From: Gluconacetobacter johannae
GTDB lineage: Bacteria; Pseudomonadota; Alphaproteobacteria; Acetobacterales; Acetobacteraceae
Reading direction: 5' to 3'
NCBI RefSeq assembly: GCF_025994435.1
Contig: NZ_BAQK01000050.1
Location: 1 to 64,000, forward strand
DNA length: 64,000 bases
Part shown: piece by piece, positions 49,502-59,059 of the stretch
How positions within the stretch are numbered: position 1 is the stretch's first letter
Layout: each line of letters starts with the position of its first letter
Made by a program: the position numbers and the translations under genes
Notes under the pieces: generated by a model
Told to the model about the DNA's origin: nothing
Database searches by the model: none
Seen by the model: the letters and a program-made list of their open reading frames with translations, nothing else

Positions 49502-50986
49502 ATGGTGCATTCGACCACTCTGAGAGCCTGTTTGAAAATGTGGGCTGGCGAGCGAGAGCGGAACGTCGTGAAGCGCCCGGCGTGTGTTTTCGAGCACCGA
49601 AGCGGAGCGGCCTTATCGGCCGTGAGCATCGAAGCGCAGGAAACGCGCGTCGGATCGCCGCCAGCGCGCATTTTCAAACAGACTCTGAGGCGTTGGGCCG
49701 GCCTGTCCATGCTTGTGCTGGGGGCGGGGCCGGCGCATGCGGCGGGCACGCTGACGATCGCCACCGTCAACAACGCCGACATGGTCGTCATGAAGCAATT
49801 GTCCGGCGAATTCGAAAAGAGTCATCCGGACATCCATCTGAACTGGGTGACGCTGGAGGAGAATGTCCTGCGCCAGCGCGTGACGACCGACATCGCGACC
49901 CGGTCGGGCCAGTTCGACATCCTGACGATCGGCAATTACGAAGTGCCGATCTGGGCGAAACAGGGCTGGCTGGCGGCCTTGTCGCCCGACGCCGCCTATG
50001 ACGCGGACGATATCCTGCCCTCGGTCCGGGCCGGGCTGACGGTCGATGGCAAGCTGTATGCCCTGCCGTTCTATGCCGAAAGCGTCATGACCTATTACCG
50101 CAAGGATCTGTTCGCCAAGGCCGGCCTGACGATGCCCGACGCCCCGACGTACGACCAGATCCGCACCTTTGCCGACAAGATCACAGACAAGGGCAACCAG
50201 ATCTACGGCCTGTGTCTGCGCGGCAAGCCGGGCTGGGGCGAGAACATGGCCTATGTCACCTCGCTGGTGAACACGTTCGGCGGCCAGTGGTTCGACATGG
50301 CGTGGCGTCCCATGCTGGAGTCCGCCGAGTGGAAGGCGGCGCTGACCTGGTACGTCACCGCCCTGAAAGCCGGCGGCCCACCCGGCGCGACATCGAACGG
50401 CTTTAACGAGAATCTGGCCCTGTTCGGCAGCGGCCATTGCGGCATGTGGGTCGATTCCACCGTCGCCGGCGGCCTGCTGTTCGACCCGGCGCAGTCGCAT
50501 GTCGCCGGCACCGTCGGCTTCGCGGCGGCGCCGCTCGGGCCGTACGGGAAGGGACCGACCTGGCTGTGGAGCTGGAACCTGGCCATCCCGGCCTCGTCCA
50601 GCCACACGGCGGACGCTCAGCTTTTCATCACCTGGGCGACGTCGAAGGAGTATGTGCGGCTGGTGGCGAAGACGCACGGGTGGGTCGCGGTGCCCGCCGG
50701 GACACGCCTGTCGACCTATGACAGTCCGGAGTACCAGAAGGCGGCTCCGTTCGCGTCGTTTGTCCATACCGCCATCGACCGTGCCGACCCCAACGGGCCG
50801 ACGAAGCAGCCCCGCCCCTATGGCGGCGCGCAATTCGTCGCCATTCCCCAGTTCCAGGCCATCGGCACCCAGGTCGGGCAGATCGTCGCCGCGTCCTTGT
50901 CGGGCCAGACGAGTGTCGAGCAGGCCCTGGCGACGGCCCAGGCGTCGGTGACACGCACCGTGCGCCAGTCCGGCCTGATGCGGTAG
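49502..50986 (+). CDS. Polyol/sugar ABC transporter binding protein (SmoE/MalE-type) with insertion in its signal peptide
   Basis: 494 residues. The mature part is a type II extracellular solute-binding protein: TLTIATVNNADMVVMKQLSG, FDILTIGNYEVPIWAKQGWL, LYALPFYAESVMTYYRKDLF, YAGAQFVAIPQF-like end. It resembles sorbitol/mannitol-binding SmoE. Removing the 165 bases added by the mobile element (49524-49688) gives MVHSTTLRRWAGLSMLVLGA followed by GPAHA-AG, a normal signal peptide. With the element, about 55 residues are inserted between Met1 and the hydrophobic core, in frame. Export may be weakened. The ATG at 49502 has AAGGG 8 bases upstream. Permease genes follow. Confidence 0.85.
   Translation: MVHSTTLRACLKMWAGERERNVVKRPACVFEHRSGAALSAVSIEAQETRVGSPPARIFKQTLRRWAGLSMLVLGAGPAHAAGTLTIATVNNADMVVMKQLSGEFEKSHPDIHLNWVTLEENVLRQRVTTDIATRSGQFDILTIGNYEVPIWAKQGWLAALSPDAAYDADDILPSVRAGLTVDGKLYALPFYAESVMTYYRKDLFAKAGLTMPDAPTYDQIRTFADKITDKGNQIYGLCLRGKPGWGENMAYVTSLVNTFGGQWFDMAWRPMLESAEWKAALTWYVTALKAGGPPGATSNGFNENLALFGSGHCGMWVDSTVAGGLLFDPAQSHVAGTVGFAAAPLGPYGKGPTWLWSWNLAIPASSSHTADAQLFITWATSKEYVRLVAKTHGWVAVPAGTRLSTYDSPEYQKAAPFASFVHTAIDRADPNGPTKQPRPYGGAQFVAIPQFQAIGTQVGQIVAASLSGQTSVEQALATAQASVTRTVRQSGLMR
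49521..49688. mobile_element. 162-bp MITE-like element flanked by TGA target duplications
   Basis: Terminal inverted repeats GAGCCTGTTTGAAAATG (49524-49540) and CATTTTCAAACAGACTC (49669-49685) match at 16 of 17 positions; weaker complementarity continues inward through a shared GCTGGCG. The element is flanked by TGA at 49521-49523 and 49686-49688. A TNA target duplication and GAG termini are typical of the IS5/IS1031 group, which is well known in acetic acid bacteria. It encodes no transposase, so it is non-autonomous. It adds 165 bases (55 codons) without a stop codon in the host frame. Confidence 0.85.
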
Positions 50987-50995
50987 GAGGGGCAG

Positions 50996-51916
50996 ATGGA
51001 CCAGGCGGCAGGACGGATCCCGGTCGCGGCGGCGCCTGTGGGCAGGCCGTCGCGTGCCCGGCGCACCGGCGGGGCGCTGCTGCTGTCGCCGGCGGTCATC
51101 CTTCTGCTGGTGTGGTCGCTGGTCCCGCTGGCGATGACGCTGTGGTACTCGGTCCGCCGCTACAATCTGGTCGACCCAACCCAGGTCGGGTTCGCGGGCC
51201 TGGGCAATTACTGGTACCTGCTGACCGATCCCGATTTCCTCACCGCGTTGTTGAACACCGCCATCCTGGTGGGGGGCGTTCTGGTCATCACCGTGGGGCT
51301 GGGCACGCTCCTGGCCGTGCTGTTCGACCAGTCGTTTCCTGGGCGCGGGATCGCACGGGTTCTGGTCATCTCCCCGTTTTTTGTCATGCCGACGGTGTCC
51401 GCCCTGTTGTGGAAGAACCTGATGCTGCACCCGATCTACGGCGTCTATTCCGCCATGATGCGGGCGGTGGGGCTGACCCCGGTGGACTGGCTGTCGCGCT
51501 ATCCGCTGGCGACGCTGGTCATGATCGTGTCGTGGGAATGGCTGCCTTTCGCGATCCTGATCCTGCTGACGGCGATCCAGTCGCTGGATGCCGAACAGAA
51601 GGAGGCCGCGCGCATGGACGGCGCGGGGCCGCTGGCGCAGTTCCGCTATATCATCCTGCCGCATCTGTCGCGCGCCATCACGGTCGTCATCATGATCGAG
51701 ACGATCTTCCTGCTGGCGGTCTTTGCCGAGATTTCGGTCACCACCGCGGGCGGGCCGGGCGTTGCGTCCACCAACCTGGCCTTCCTGATCTATTCCCGCG
51801 CGTTGCTGCAATTCGATGTCGGCGGCGCATCGGCGGGCGGGGTGGTGGCCATCGTCATCGCCAATATCGTGGCGGCGTTCCTGCTGCGCGCCGTCGCCCG
51901 CAACCTGGAGGCCTGA
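50996..51916 (+). CDS. Polyol/sugar ABC transporter permease 1 (SmoF/MalF-type)
   Basis: 306 residues with about 6 membrane helices: LLLSPAVILLLVWSLVPLAM at the N-terminus and the permease EAA-like loop EQKEAARMDGAGPLAQFRYI, followed by ILPHLSRAITVVIMIETIFL. The length and the short N-terminal part fit the polyol branch rather than MalF of maltose systems. A GGAGGGG site lies directly after the binding protein stop. The second permease gene follows after 5 bases. Together they form the membrane channel energised by the ATPase encoded at 52790. Confidence 0.94.
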   Translation: MDQAAGRIPVAAAPVGRPSRARRTGGALLLSPAVILLLVWSLVPLAMTLWYSVRRYNLVDPTQVGFAGLGNYWYLLTDPDFLTALLNTAILVGGVLVITVGLGTLLAVLFDQSFPGRGIARVLVISPFFVMPTVSALLWKNLMLHPIYGVYSAMMRAVGLTPVDWLSRYPLATLVMIVSWEWLPFAILILLTAIQSLDAEQKEAARMDGAGPLAQFRYIILPHLSRAITVVIMIETIFLLAVFAEISVTTAGGPGVASTNLAFLIYSRALLQFDVGGASAGGVVAIVIANIVAAFLLRAVARNLEA

Positions 51917-51921
51917 CGCCG

Positions 51922-52749
51922 ATGACCCGGAAGCGCGCGCGCCTGCGGCGCATTGCCATCGGCGGGGCGGCCTGGGCCGTCGCGCTGTGGGTGTTCTTTC
52001 CCATCCTGTGGATGGTGCTGACCGGCTTCAAGACCGAGCCCGACGCGATTTCGACGCCCCCGCACCTGATCTTCCACCCCACCCTGTCGAGCTATCGCGA
52101 GGTCTTCGCCCGCGAGACATACTGGCACTTCGCGCTGAACAGCGTCGCCATTTCCGTCCTGGCCAGCATCGCGGCCATCCTGCTGTCGATCCCGGCGGCC
52201 TATGCCATGGCGTTCCTGCCGGGGCGGCGCACGCGCGGCACGCTGTTGTGGATGCTGTCCACCCGCATGCTGCCGCCGGTGGGCGTGCTGGTGCCGATCT
52301 ACCTGCTGGCGCGCGGCATGGGCCTGCTGGACAGCCGCACCGGGCTGGTCGTGATCTATACGCTGACCAACCTGCCGATCATGGTCTGGATGCTGTACAC
52401 CTTCTTCCGCGAGGTGCCGATCCCGATCCTGGAGGCCGGGCGCATGGACGGCGCCACGCGCTGGCAGGAAATCACGCAGGTGCTGCTGCCGCTGGCGCTG
52501 CCGGGGATCGCGTCGACCGGGCTGCTGTCGATGATCCTGTGCTGGAACGAGGCGTTCTGGTCGCTGAACCTGACATCCTCCGCCGCCGCCCCGCTGCCGA
52601 CCTTCATCGCCTCGTTCTCCTCGCCCGAGGGCCTGTTCTTCGCCAAGCTGTCCGCGGCATCGACGCTGGCGGTGGCGCCCATCCTGGTCTTCGGGTGGCT
52701 GAGCCAGAAGCAGCTTGTCCGCGGGCTGACCTTCGGCGCGGTGAAATAG
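51922..52749 (+). CDS. Polyol/sugar ABC transporter permease 2 (SmoG/MalG-type)
   Basis: 275 residues from the ATG at 51922. About 6 helices are visible: WAVALWVFFPILWMVLTGFK, SVLASIAAILLSIPAAYAMA, GLVVIYTLTNLPIMVWMLYT, and a last helix LAVAPILVFGWLSQKQLVRG. The EAA loop reads ILEAGRMDGATRWQEITQVL followed by LPLALPGI. It overlaps no other gene; the ATPase gene starts 40 bases later with a GGGGGG ribosome binding site. It heterodimerises with permease 1. Confidence 0.94.
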   Translation: MTRKRARLRRIAIGGAAWAVALWVFFPILWMVLTGFKTEPDAISTPPHLIFHPTLSSYREVFARETYWHFALNSVAISVLASIAAILLSIPAAYAMAFLPGRRTRGTLLWMLSTRMLPPVGVLVPIYLLARGMGLLDSRTGLVVIYTLTNLPIMVWMLYTFFREVPIPILEAGRMDGATRWQEITQVLLPLALPGIASTGLLSMILCWNEAFWSLNLTSSAAAPLPTFIASFSSPEGLFFAKLSAASTLAVAPILVFGWLSQKQLVRGLTFGAVK

Positions 52750-52789
52750 CCGGACGATCTGAACCATACAGGATTGCCAGGGGGGCGTC

Positions 52790-53896
<1,107 letters not shown>

Positions 53897-53938
53897 CCCC
53901 TCTTTTCAACCGGCTGACATGCTTGGGATGCGAATGGA

Positions 53939-54712
53939 ATGTATACGCAAAAGCTTCGCCTGGACGGTCGCACCGCCATCGTGACGGGCGGCGCCCAGAA
54001 TATCGGCCTGGCCTGCGTGACGGCGCTGGCGGAATTCGGCGCACGCGTCATCATCGCCGACCTGGACGAGGCGCTGGCGACCAGCGCCGCCGAGGCCCTT
54101 CGTGCCGAGGGCCTGGACGTGGCGGGCACCAGGCTGGACGTGACCAGCACCGAACAGGTGGATGCGGCCGCATCGCGCCTGCGGGCCGAGGAAGATCATA
54201 TCGACATCCTCGTCTGCAATGCCGGCATCTGTATCTCCGAGGTCAGGGCCGAGGACATGACGGACGCCCAGTGGCTGAAACAGGTCGATATCAATCTGAA
54301 CGGCATCTTCCGCTGCTGCCGGGCCTTCGGGCGCATCATGCTGGACCAGGGGGGCGGCGCGATCGTCAATATCGGTTCGATGTCGGGCCTGATCGTCAAC
54401 AGGCCGCAGGAACAGGCCGCCTATAACGCGTCGAAGGCCGGCGTTCACCAATATACCCGTTCGCTCGCGGCGGAATGGGCGACGCGCGGTATCCGCGTCA
54501 ACGCCGTCGCGCCCACCTATATCGAAACGACGCTGACGCGCTTCGGCATGGAACAGCCACGGCTGTACGACGCCTGGCTGGACGGCACGCCGATCCACCG
54601 CGTCGGCCAGCCGGACGAGGTGGCATCCGTCGTCCAGTTCCTGGCCTCCGACGCAGCCAGCCTGATGACGGGGGCGATCGTCAATGTCGATGGCGGCTTC
54701 ACCGTGTGGTAA
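53939..54712 (+). CDS. SDR polyol dehydrogenase (arabitol/xylitol-type)
   Basis: 257 residues. AIVTGGAQNIGLACVTALAE is the cofactor loop and the Asp in IIADLDEAL suggests NAD preference. NAGICISEVRAEDM, VNIGSMSGLIVNRPQEQAAY and YNASKAGVHQYTRS give the catalytic Ser-Tyr-Lys. The segment SGLIVNRPQ-QAAYNASKAG recurs in SDRs acting on mannitol, arabitol and xylitol. The product of such oxidation (for example D-xylulose) would be the substrate of the xylulokinase encoded next. It follows the importer ATPase by 42 bases in the same direction. The exact polyol is unknown. Confidence 0.88.
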   Translation: MYTQKLRLDGRTAIVTGGAQNIGLACVTALAEFGARVIIADLDEALATSAAEALRAEGLDVAGTRLDVTSTEQVDAAASRLRAEEDHIDILVCNAGICISEVRAEDMTDAQWLKQVDINLNGIFRCCRAFGRIMLDQGGGAIVNIGSMSGLIVNRPQEQAAYNASKAGVHQYTRSLAAEWATRGIRVNAVAPTYIETTLTRFGMEQPRLYDAWLDGTPIHRVGQPDEVASVVQFLASDAASLMTGAIVNVDGGFTVW

Positions 54713-54715
54713 GCA

Positions 54716-54838
54716 AAGGCAAGGGTTTCACCCTTGACCCACCAAGGGCATAACCCTTTGGAAACCCAGGACTTTGTGAAACGAATGGGATGCAAGGGCC
54801 GAGGCCCTTGCCGGGTTCGGGCAGAGCCCGACCTTCCT
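54716..54838 (+). repeat. Hairpin-rich intergenic repeat cluster, containing copy B
   Basis: The gap between the SDR and xylulokinase genes is almost wholly made of inverted repeats: CAAGGGT (54720-54726) with ACCCTTG (54730-54736); CCAAGGG (54742-54748) with CCCTTTGG (54754-54761, one bulge); and GCAAGGGCC (54792-54800) with GGCCCTTGC (54803-54811). Positions 54779-54831 match 26531-26583 at 51 of 53 bases. It ends about 14 bases before the next ATG. It looks like a composite REP-type element. Confidence 0.85.
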
Positions 54839-54851
54839 TTTCCATGGAACC

Positions 54852-56366
54852 ATGACGCGGACTGCCATGACCTACCTGGGACTCGATATCGGCACCACCG
54901 CGACGAAGGCGATCCTCGTCGATGACCGGCAATCGGTCCTGGCGGCCGCCACCGTTCCGTCGCGCATCGACCAGCCCGGGCCGGGCCTGAGCGAGCAGGA
55001 TCCCGAAACATGGGTGGAAGGTATCCGCCTGGCACTGGCGCGGCTGAAGGCCACCGCGCCGGAACCCTATGCCGCCATCCGCGCGATCGGCCTTTCGGGG
55101 CAGATGCACAGCGTCGCGCTGCTGGACGACCGGCTGCGCCCCGTGCGCCCCGCCCTGCTGTGGAACGACACGCGCGGCCAGGCGCAGGCCTGCCGCCTGC
55201 AACAGGATGTGCCGGGCCTGGGCCGGGCGACGGGCGTGCGCCCCATGGCCAGTTTCAGCGCGGCGAAACTGCTATGGATCCGCGAGAACGACCCTGCCGC
55301 GTTCGCGGCCATGCGGCATGTGCTGTGGGCGAAGGATTATGTGCGGCTCTGGCTGACCGGAGACCTGGCGACAGACATGTCGGACGCTGCCGGATCGCAA
55401 CTGTTCGACCAGCAAAACCGCGCCTGGTATGGCCCGGTATGCGACTATCTGGGACTCGGCGCCGATCGCCTGCCTCCCTTGCGCGAGGGCACCGATTGCG
55501 CCGGCCGCCTCCGCATGGACGTGGCGCGCGATCTCGGGCTGTCGCCCGGCGTGACCGTGGCCACGGGCGGCGGAGACACCCCGGTGGGGGCCGTCGGCCT
55601 GGGCCAGGTCGAAGCCGGGCAATCCTTCATTTCGCTGGGCACGGGGGCGGTCTACGTCACCGTGCAGGACGCATACGCGCCGGACGCCGAAATCCGGTTG
55701 CACAGCTTCGCCCATTGCGTTCCCCGGCGCTGGTATCAGATGGCCGCCATGCTGAACGGGGCAAGCTGCCTGGCATGGGTTGCCGCCCTTTGCCACGAAA
55801 GCGATATCGCCGACCTGCTGCGGCGGGTGCAGAAGCGTGGCACGCGGCCGAGCCGCGTCCTGTTCCTGCCCTATCTGCGGGGGGAACGCACGCCGTATCA
55901 CGATACCGACGCGCGCGGCGCGTTCATCGGCCTCGATGCGTCGTGCGACGCGGTGGATCTGGCCAGGGCCGTGCTGGAAGGCGTTGCGTTTTCCCTGCGT
56001 CAGGGCCAGGACCTTCTGGCAGGGCAGCAGCCGATAGCCGGCCCGGTCGCGCTGATCGGCGGCGGCGCGCGCAGCACCGAATGGGCCGGCATCGTGGCGA
56101 CGGTTCTGGGGCGCGAACTGGTCGTCCCGCGCCATGCCGAACATGCCTGCGCCATCGGCGCCGCCCGGCTGGCGATGGTCGCGGATGGATGGACCACGGC
56201 TGACGCCATGCCGCCTTTCGCGGCCGAGAAGACGACCGCCCCGGACCGCGACGCGATGCCGTTCTACGACGAACGGTACGCCTGTTTCCGTGACGTGTAC
56301 CCCGCGCTTCGGTCGATCGGCCGGAACGCGGGGCCGCAGGACGGCTTGTCCGGGAAATCCCCGTAA
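54852..56366 (+). CDS. xylB: Xylulokinase
   Basis: 504 residues. YLGLDIGTTATKAILVDDRQ starts the ATPase fold, and AIGLSGQMHSVALLDDRLRP, LLWNDTRGQAQA, WAKDYVRLWLTGDLATDMSD and VATGGGDTPVGAVGLGQVEA are xylulokinase hallmarks. LSGQMH and WND are substrate-binding. FLPYLRGERTPYHDTDARGA and LIGGGARSTEWAGIVATVLG close the second domain. It converts D-xylulose to D-xylulose 5-phosphate for the pentose phosphate pathway. The start (54852 or the ATG at 54867) has no clear ribosome binding site. It is the last gene of the polyol unit and converges on the porin gene. Confidence 0.95.
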   Translation: MTRTAMTYLGLDIGTTATKAILVDDRQSVLAAATVPSRIDQPGPGLSEQDPETWVEGIRLALARLKATAPEPYAAIRAIGLSGQMHSVALLDDRLRPVRPALLWNDTRGQAQACRLQQDVPGLGRATGVRPMASFSAAKLLWIRENDPAAFAAMRHVLWAKDYVRLWLTGDLATDMSDAAGSQLFDQQNRAWYGPVCDYLGLGADRLPPLREGTDCAGRLRMDVARDLGLSPGVTVATGGGDTPVGAVGLGQVEAGQSFISLGTGAVYVTVQDAYAPDAEIRLHSFAHCVPRRWYQMAAMLNGASCLAWVAALCHESDIADLLRRVQKRGTRPSRVLFLPYLRGERTPYHDTDARGAFIGLDASCDAVDLARAVLEGVAFSLRQGQDLLAGQQPIAGPVALIGGGARSTEWAGIVATVLGRELVVPRHAEHACAIGAARLAMVADGWTTADAMPPFAAEKTTAPDRDAMPFYDERYACFRDVYPALRSIGRNAGPQDGLSGKSP

Positions 56367-56385
56367 GAATTTCCCGAAAGGAACA

Positions 56386-57843
56386 CTAGAAAAGTTCGAT
56401 ATGGGTCTTGAAGCCGAGCATGGCCGTATCGCGCAACGCGCGCTGGCCGCCGGGATGGAAATAATACTGAAAATCGGGCGCAAACGTCATGCCCCGATAA
56501 ACATGGATCTGATAGTCCACTTCCAGGTTCATGCCGTAGGATTGCGGACCATACGCGCCATTCAACAGATTCCCCGGAAGCACGCCTTGCAGCAGCTGCA
56601 ATTCCTGGGTCTTCGCCGCCAGCGCCGATTCGCGAATATAGGCAAAATTGATGCCGATACCGTCTTTCGGCCGCGCCGCCCAGAATCCCCGCCCCAGGAA
56701 GCCGGCCTGATATTGCTGCGACCGCATCGAGATTTTTTCGTCGTTGTAATAGAAGCCGCCGAGGAATGTGATGCCCGCGTCCTTCGCCCCGCCCTTGAAA
56801 TGATGCAGCATCTGATCGACCAACACCCACGCCGCGTTCGCGCCATGGTCCGCCCGTCGCGGCAATCCCGTCAATGCCCACGGGTCTCCGTAACCGTCAC
56901 GATAGACATCCTGATGGTCGACCGTATCGCGGGCGTAGCCGATCTTGTAATGGCCGGGCAGTGTGCCGTGGTTGAAAATCGGTTCCCATCCAAATTCGAT
57001 AGGGATCGCCTCGCCATTGATATCGGCGCCGTTGAGCTTGAAGCCGGTGCGATATTGTTTCACCCCATAAATGCCGGCCTGGCTGAAGAAGACACCGGTC
57101 TGGAAATAGGTCGATACGGTAGGACGAACGCGGAACCGGATGGCCCAGACCGAATCCGGGTAGGAGGAATGGGAGGTATTGTCGGACGATGCCTTGGGAT
57201 TTCCACAGAAGGCATTGTTCATGAAATTGCAATACAGCGGGTTGGACGAGAAGTCGTTCAGGAACGGGATGCGGCCCGCCGCGACGTCGAACCGGCCGTG
57301 CCATAACGTCTCTTCGCCATAGGCATAGACGAAGTGTACGGCCACATTGCCGCCGGCACCATAGATTTCCTGGCTGGGGGCCACATTGTCGCCGAACATG
57401 CGGCTGGCCGGAATACCGTAACGGCCGACGAACACCGCATGCGTGCTGAAGCCGGTCAGCCCCGCCAGGCGCTCCCAGTCCGTATCGTTTTCAAACCCGT
57501 ATTGCCCCGCGTTGGAACTTCCCTTACGCAGGCCGTAACCGGGTGTCACGGTACCGATATTTCCCGCAAATTCATTTGTGTTATCGAGAAGAAACGCCAC
57601 CCCGCGATCGCGCAGCCAGGTGTTCCAGCCGAACGGATCCGGCCACAATGCCTCGGGCTGAGGCAGGGGCGGCACCGATGTCGACCCGAAATTGATCTGA
57701 TTCAGCGGGGTTGCGACCCGGACACTCGGGTTAAGAGAGGTCTGCGCCGCCGCCCCGGTTGCGGCACACAAGGCAAGAGCGGTGCCGACGGACAGCAACG
57801 CGCTGCGTTGCGTTGGACGACAAAGATGAGTTTTCGTTTTCAT
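56386..57843 (-). CDS. oprB: OprB-family carbohydrate-selective porin
   Basis: 485 residues with a signal peptide (SALLSVGTALALCAATGAAA, cleavage near AAQ). The barrel is rich in alternating aromatic segments: LLDNTNEFAGNIG, DWERLAGLTGFSTHAVFVGR, WHGRFDVAAGRIPFLNDFSS, YGMNLEVDYQIHVYRGMTFA and the ending TAMLGFKTHIELF with terminal Phe. OprB porins let glucose and other sugars through the outer membrane, which fits the polyol import genes that end convergently 20 bases away. Some acetic acid bacteria carry several OprB copies. A long A+T-rich promoter region lies upstream. Confidence 0.93.
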   Translation of the reverse strand: MKTKTHLCRPTQRSALLSVGTALALCAATGAAAQTSLNPSVRVATPLNQINFGSTSVPPLPQPEALWPDPFGWNTWLRDRGVAFLLDNTNEFAGNIGTVTPGYGLRKGSSNAGQYGFENDTDWERLAGLTGFSTHAVFVGRYGIPASRMFGDNVAPSQEIYGAGGNVAVHFVYAYGEETLWHGRFDVAAGRIPFLNDFSSNPLYCNFMNNAFCGNPKASSDNTSHSSYPDSVWAIRFRVRPTVSTYFQTGVFFSQAGIYGVKQYRTGFKLNGADINGEAIPIEFGWEPIFNHGTLPGHYKIGYARDTVDHQDVYRDGYGDPWALTGLPRRADHGANAAWVLVDQMLHHFKGGAKDAGITFLGGFYYNDEKISMRSQQYQAGFLGRGFWAARPKDGIGINFAYIRESALAAKTQELQLLQGVLPGNLLNGAYGPQSYGMNLEVDYQIHVYRGMTFAPDFQYYFHPGGQRALRDTAMLGFKTHIELF

Positions 57844-58428
57844 TTTTCTTTGTTTTCTTTTTATTTTGGGGCATTTATTTCTTCTGAAGTCTCGATCCGC
57901 GAATTATATTTCAGAAATAAAAATACACAGAGGGCTCATCATTTTAAGTAAGTAAAACCTGAGCTATTGAGATGACCCTGTTATGGGTCGCAAAACCAAA
58001 TCTATATTATATTTGTCTTTTATTTCTTATTTCCCGGCGATCTTGCCGTTTGTGCAACGTGCACTGGTTCCCCGGTCCTTGCAGCGCTCTGAACGTGGGA
58101 CACAAAAAATAGTTTATGACAATTATTACACGATTGTGCGATTCCCCCCTGCATTCCGCGCGGTGGGGCAAAGGACGCCCGCAACGTCTGATTCACCGCC
58201 TTGTCGCAATCGCCACGCCCATCCCGTTCACGCGGGGGCGCAAAGCACACCACAAATGGAACGACCCGATGTGCGTTCCAATGCCTTGTTTATAGATACT
58301 TTTTCCGCGTTCCGGTCTGCGACCCGAACCCGCTCGGCGCTCATGGGGTGTCCGCACGCTCTTGCATACCCCGAGCGAGAGGTGCTCGAATATGACAAAA
58401 CTTTGCTGAGCGTTGAGGGGGAGGAAAC
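57844..58428. promoter_or_regulatory. 585-bp A+T-rich intergenic region between oprB and the small lipoprotein gene
   Basis: The left 250 bases are far richer in A+T than the rest of the window, and should contain the oprB promoter and the start of its leader. TTTATTTCT (57874-57882) and AGAAATAAA (57913-57921) form a 9-bp inverted repeat near the start codon. The right half (58100-58428) is normal GC. An open frame at 57983-58462 is composition-atypical and has no ribosome binding site, so I do not call it a gene. Confidence 0.45.
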
Positions 58429-58893
58429 ATGGCAATGCGATGCCGCGCAGGATTTTTCATGATGGGCGCCCTTGCGCTGGTAACGCTGCTGCCATCCTGC
58501 AAGAGCGCCAGCGAAATCGTGGCGCAGAAGGAGGACCATCTTGCGGCGGCGGGGTTTGCGTTCAAGCCCGCCAGTACGGCCCAGCGGCAACAGATGATAA
58601 GCCGGCTGCCGCCGCATCATTTCGTTCGGCGGATGCAGGGAGGCCAGCTGTTTTACGTCTATTCCGATCCGACGGTGTGCAACTGCCTCTATGTCGGCGA
58701 TCAGTCGGCTTATGCGCGCTACCAACAGTACAGACAGGCGCAGGCTCTTGCCGATGAGCACGAAATGACGGCGATGGATTACCAGGATACGCAATGGAAC
58801 TGGGGGGCCTGGGGGCCTTGGGGAGAAAGCTGGAATGGATGGAATCCAGCCTGGGGGAACTGGGACCCCGGGATGGGGCCACTCGGGTGGTGA
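58429..58893 (+). CDS. Small lipoprotein with Trp/Gly-rich tail (hypothetical)
   Basis: 154 residues from an ATG with a strong GGGGGAGGAAAC upstream. The N-terminus FFMMGALALVTLLPSCKSA is a lipobox signal ending at Cys24, so it is membrane-anchored. The middle carries LPPHHFVRRMQGGQLFYVYS and VCNCLYVGDQSAYARYQQYR. The last 35 residues (NWGAWGPWGESWNGWNPAWG) are dominated by Trp, Gly and Asn, an unusual composition. I know the general type from acetic acid bacteria as uncharacterised lipoproteins but cannot name it. It stands alone between oprB and the chemoreceptor gene. Confidence 0.7.
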   Translation: MAMRCRAGFFMMGALALVTLLPSCKSASEIVAQKEDHLAAAGFAFKPASTAQRQQMISRLPPHHFVRRMQGGQLFYVYSDPTVCNCLYVGDQSAYARYQQYRQAQALADEHEMTAMDYQDTQWNWGAWGPWGESWNGWNPAWGNWDPGMGPLGW

Positions 58894-58924
58894 GTGACCC
58901 TGCCCCCTGAAACGCCCGGATCGA

Positions 58925-58974
58925 GACCAGGGCGCTTCGGCTTCGCGACGTTTTACGACCGCAAGGCCCTGGTC
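58925..58974. terminator. Long-loop inverted repeat between convergent genes
   Basis: GACCAGGGC (58925-58933) and GCCCTGGTC (58966-58974) are perfectly complementary with a 32-base loop. They lie in the 166-base gap after the lipoprotein gene and before the end of the chemoreceptor gene. A terminator role is possible but the long loop makes it weak. Confidence 0.35.
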
Positions 58975-59059
58975 ACCCGCCTTTTCCGCGCAAGATCCTT
59001 CAGACCGACCTGGTGAATGGACGGCGGCACACGACCAGGCCGGGGTTCGGCGGGGGTCG

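Noticed and set aside
57983..58462. 159-codon plus-strand frame upstream of the lipoprotein gene
   Set aside because: No ribosome binding site, abnormal composition, spans a promoter-like A+T-rich region and runs into the lipoprotein start.
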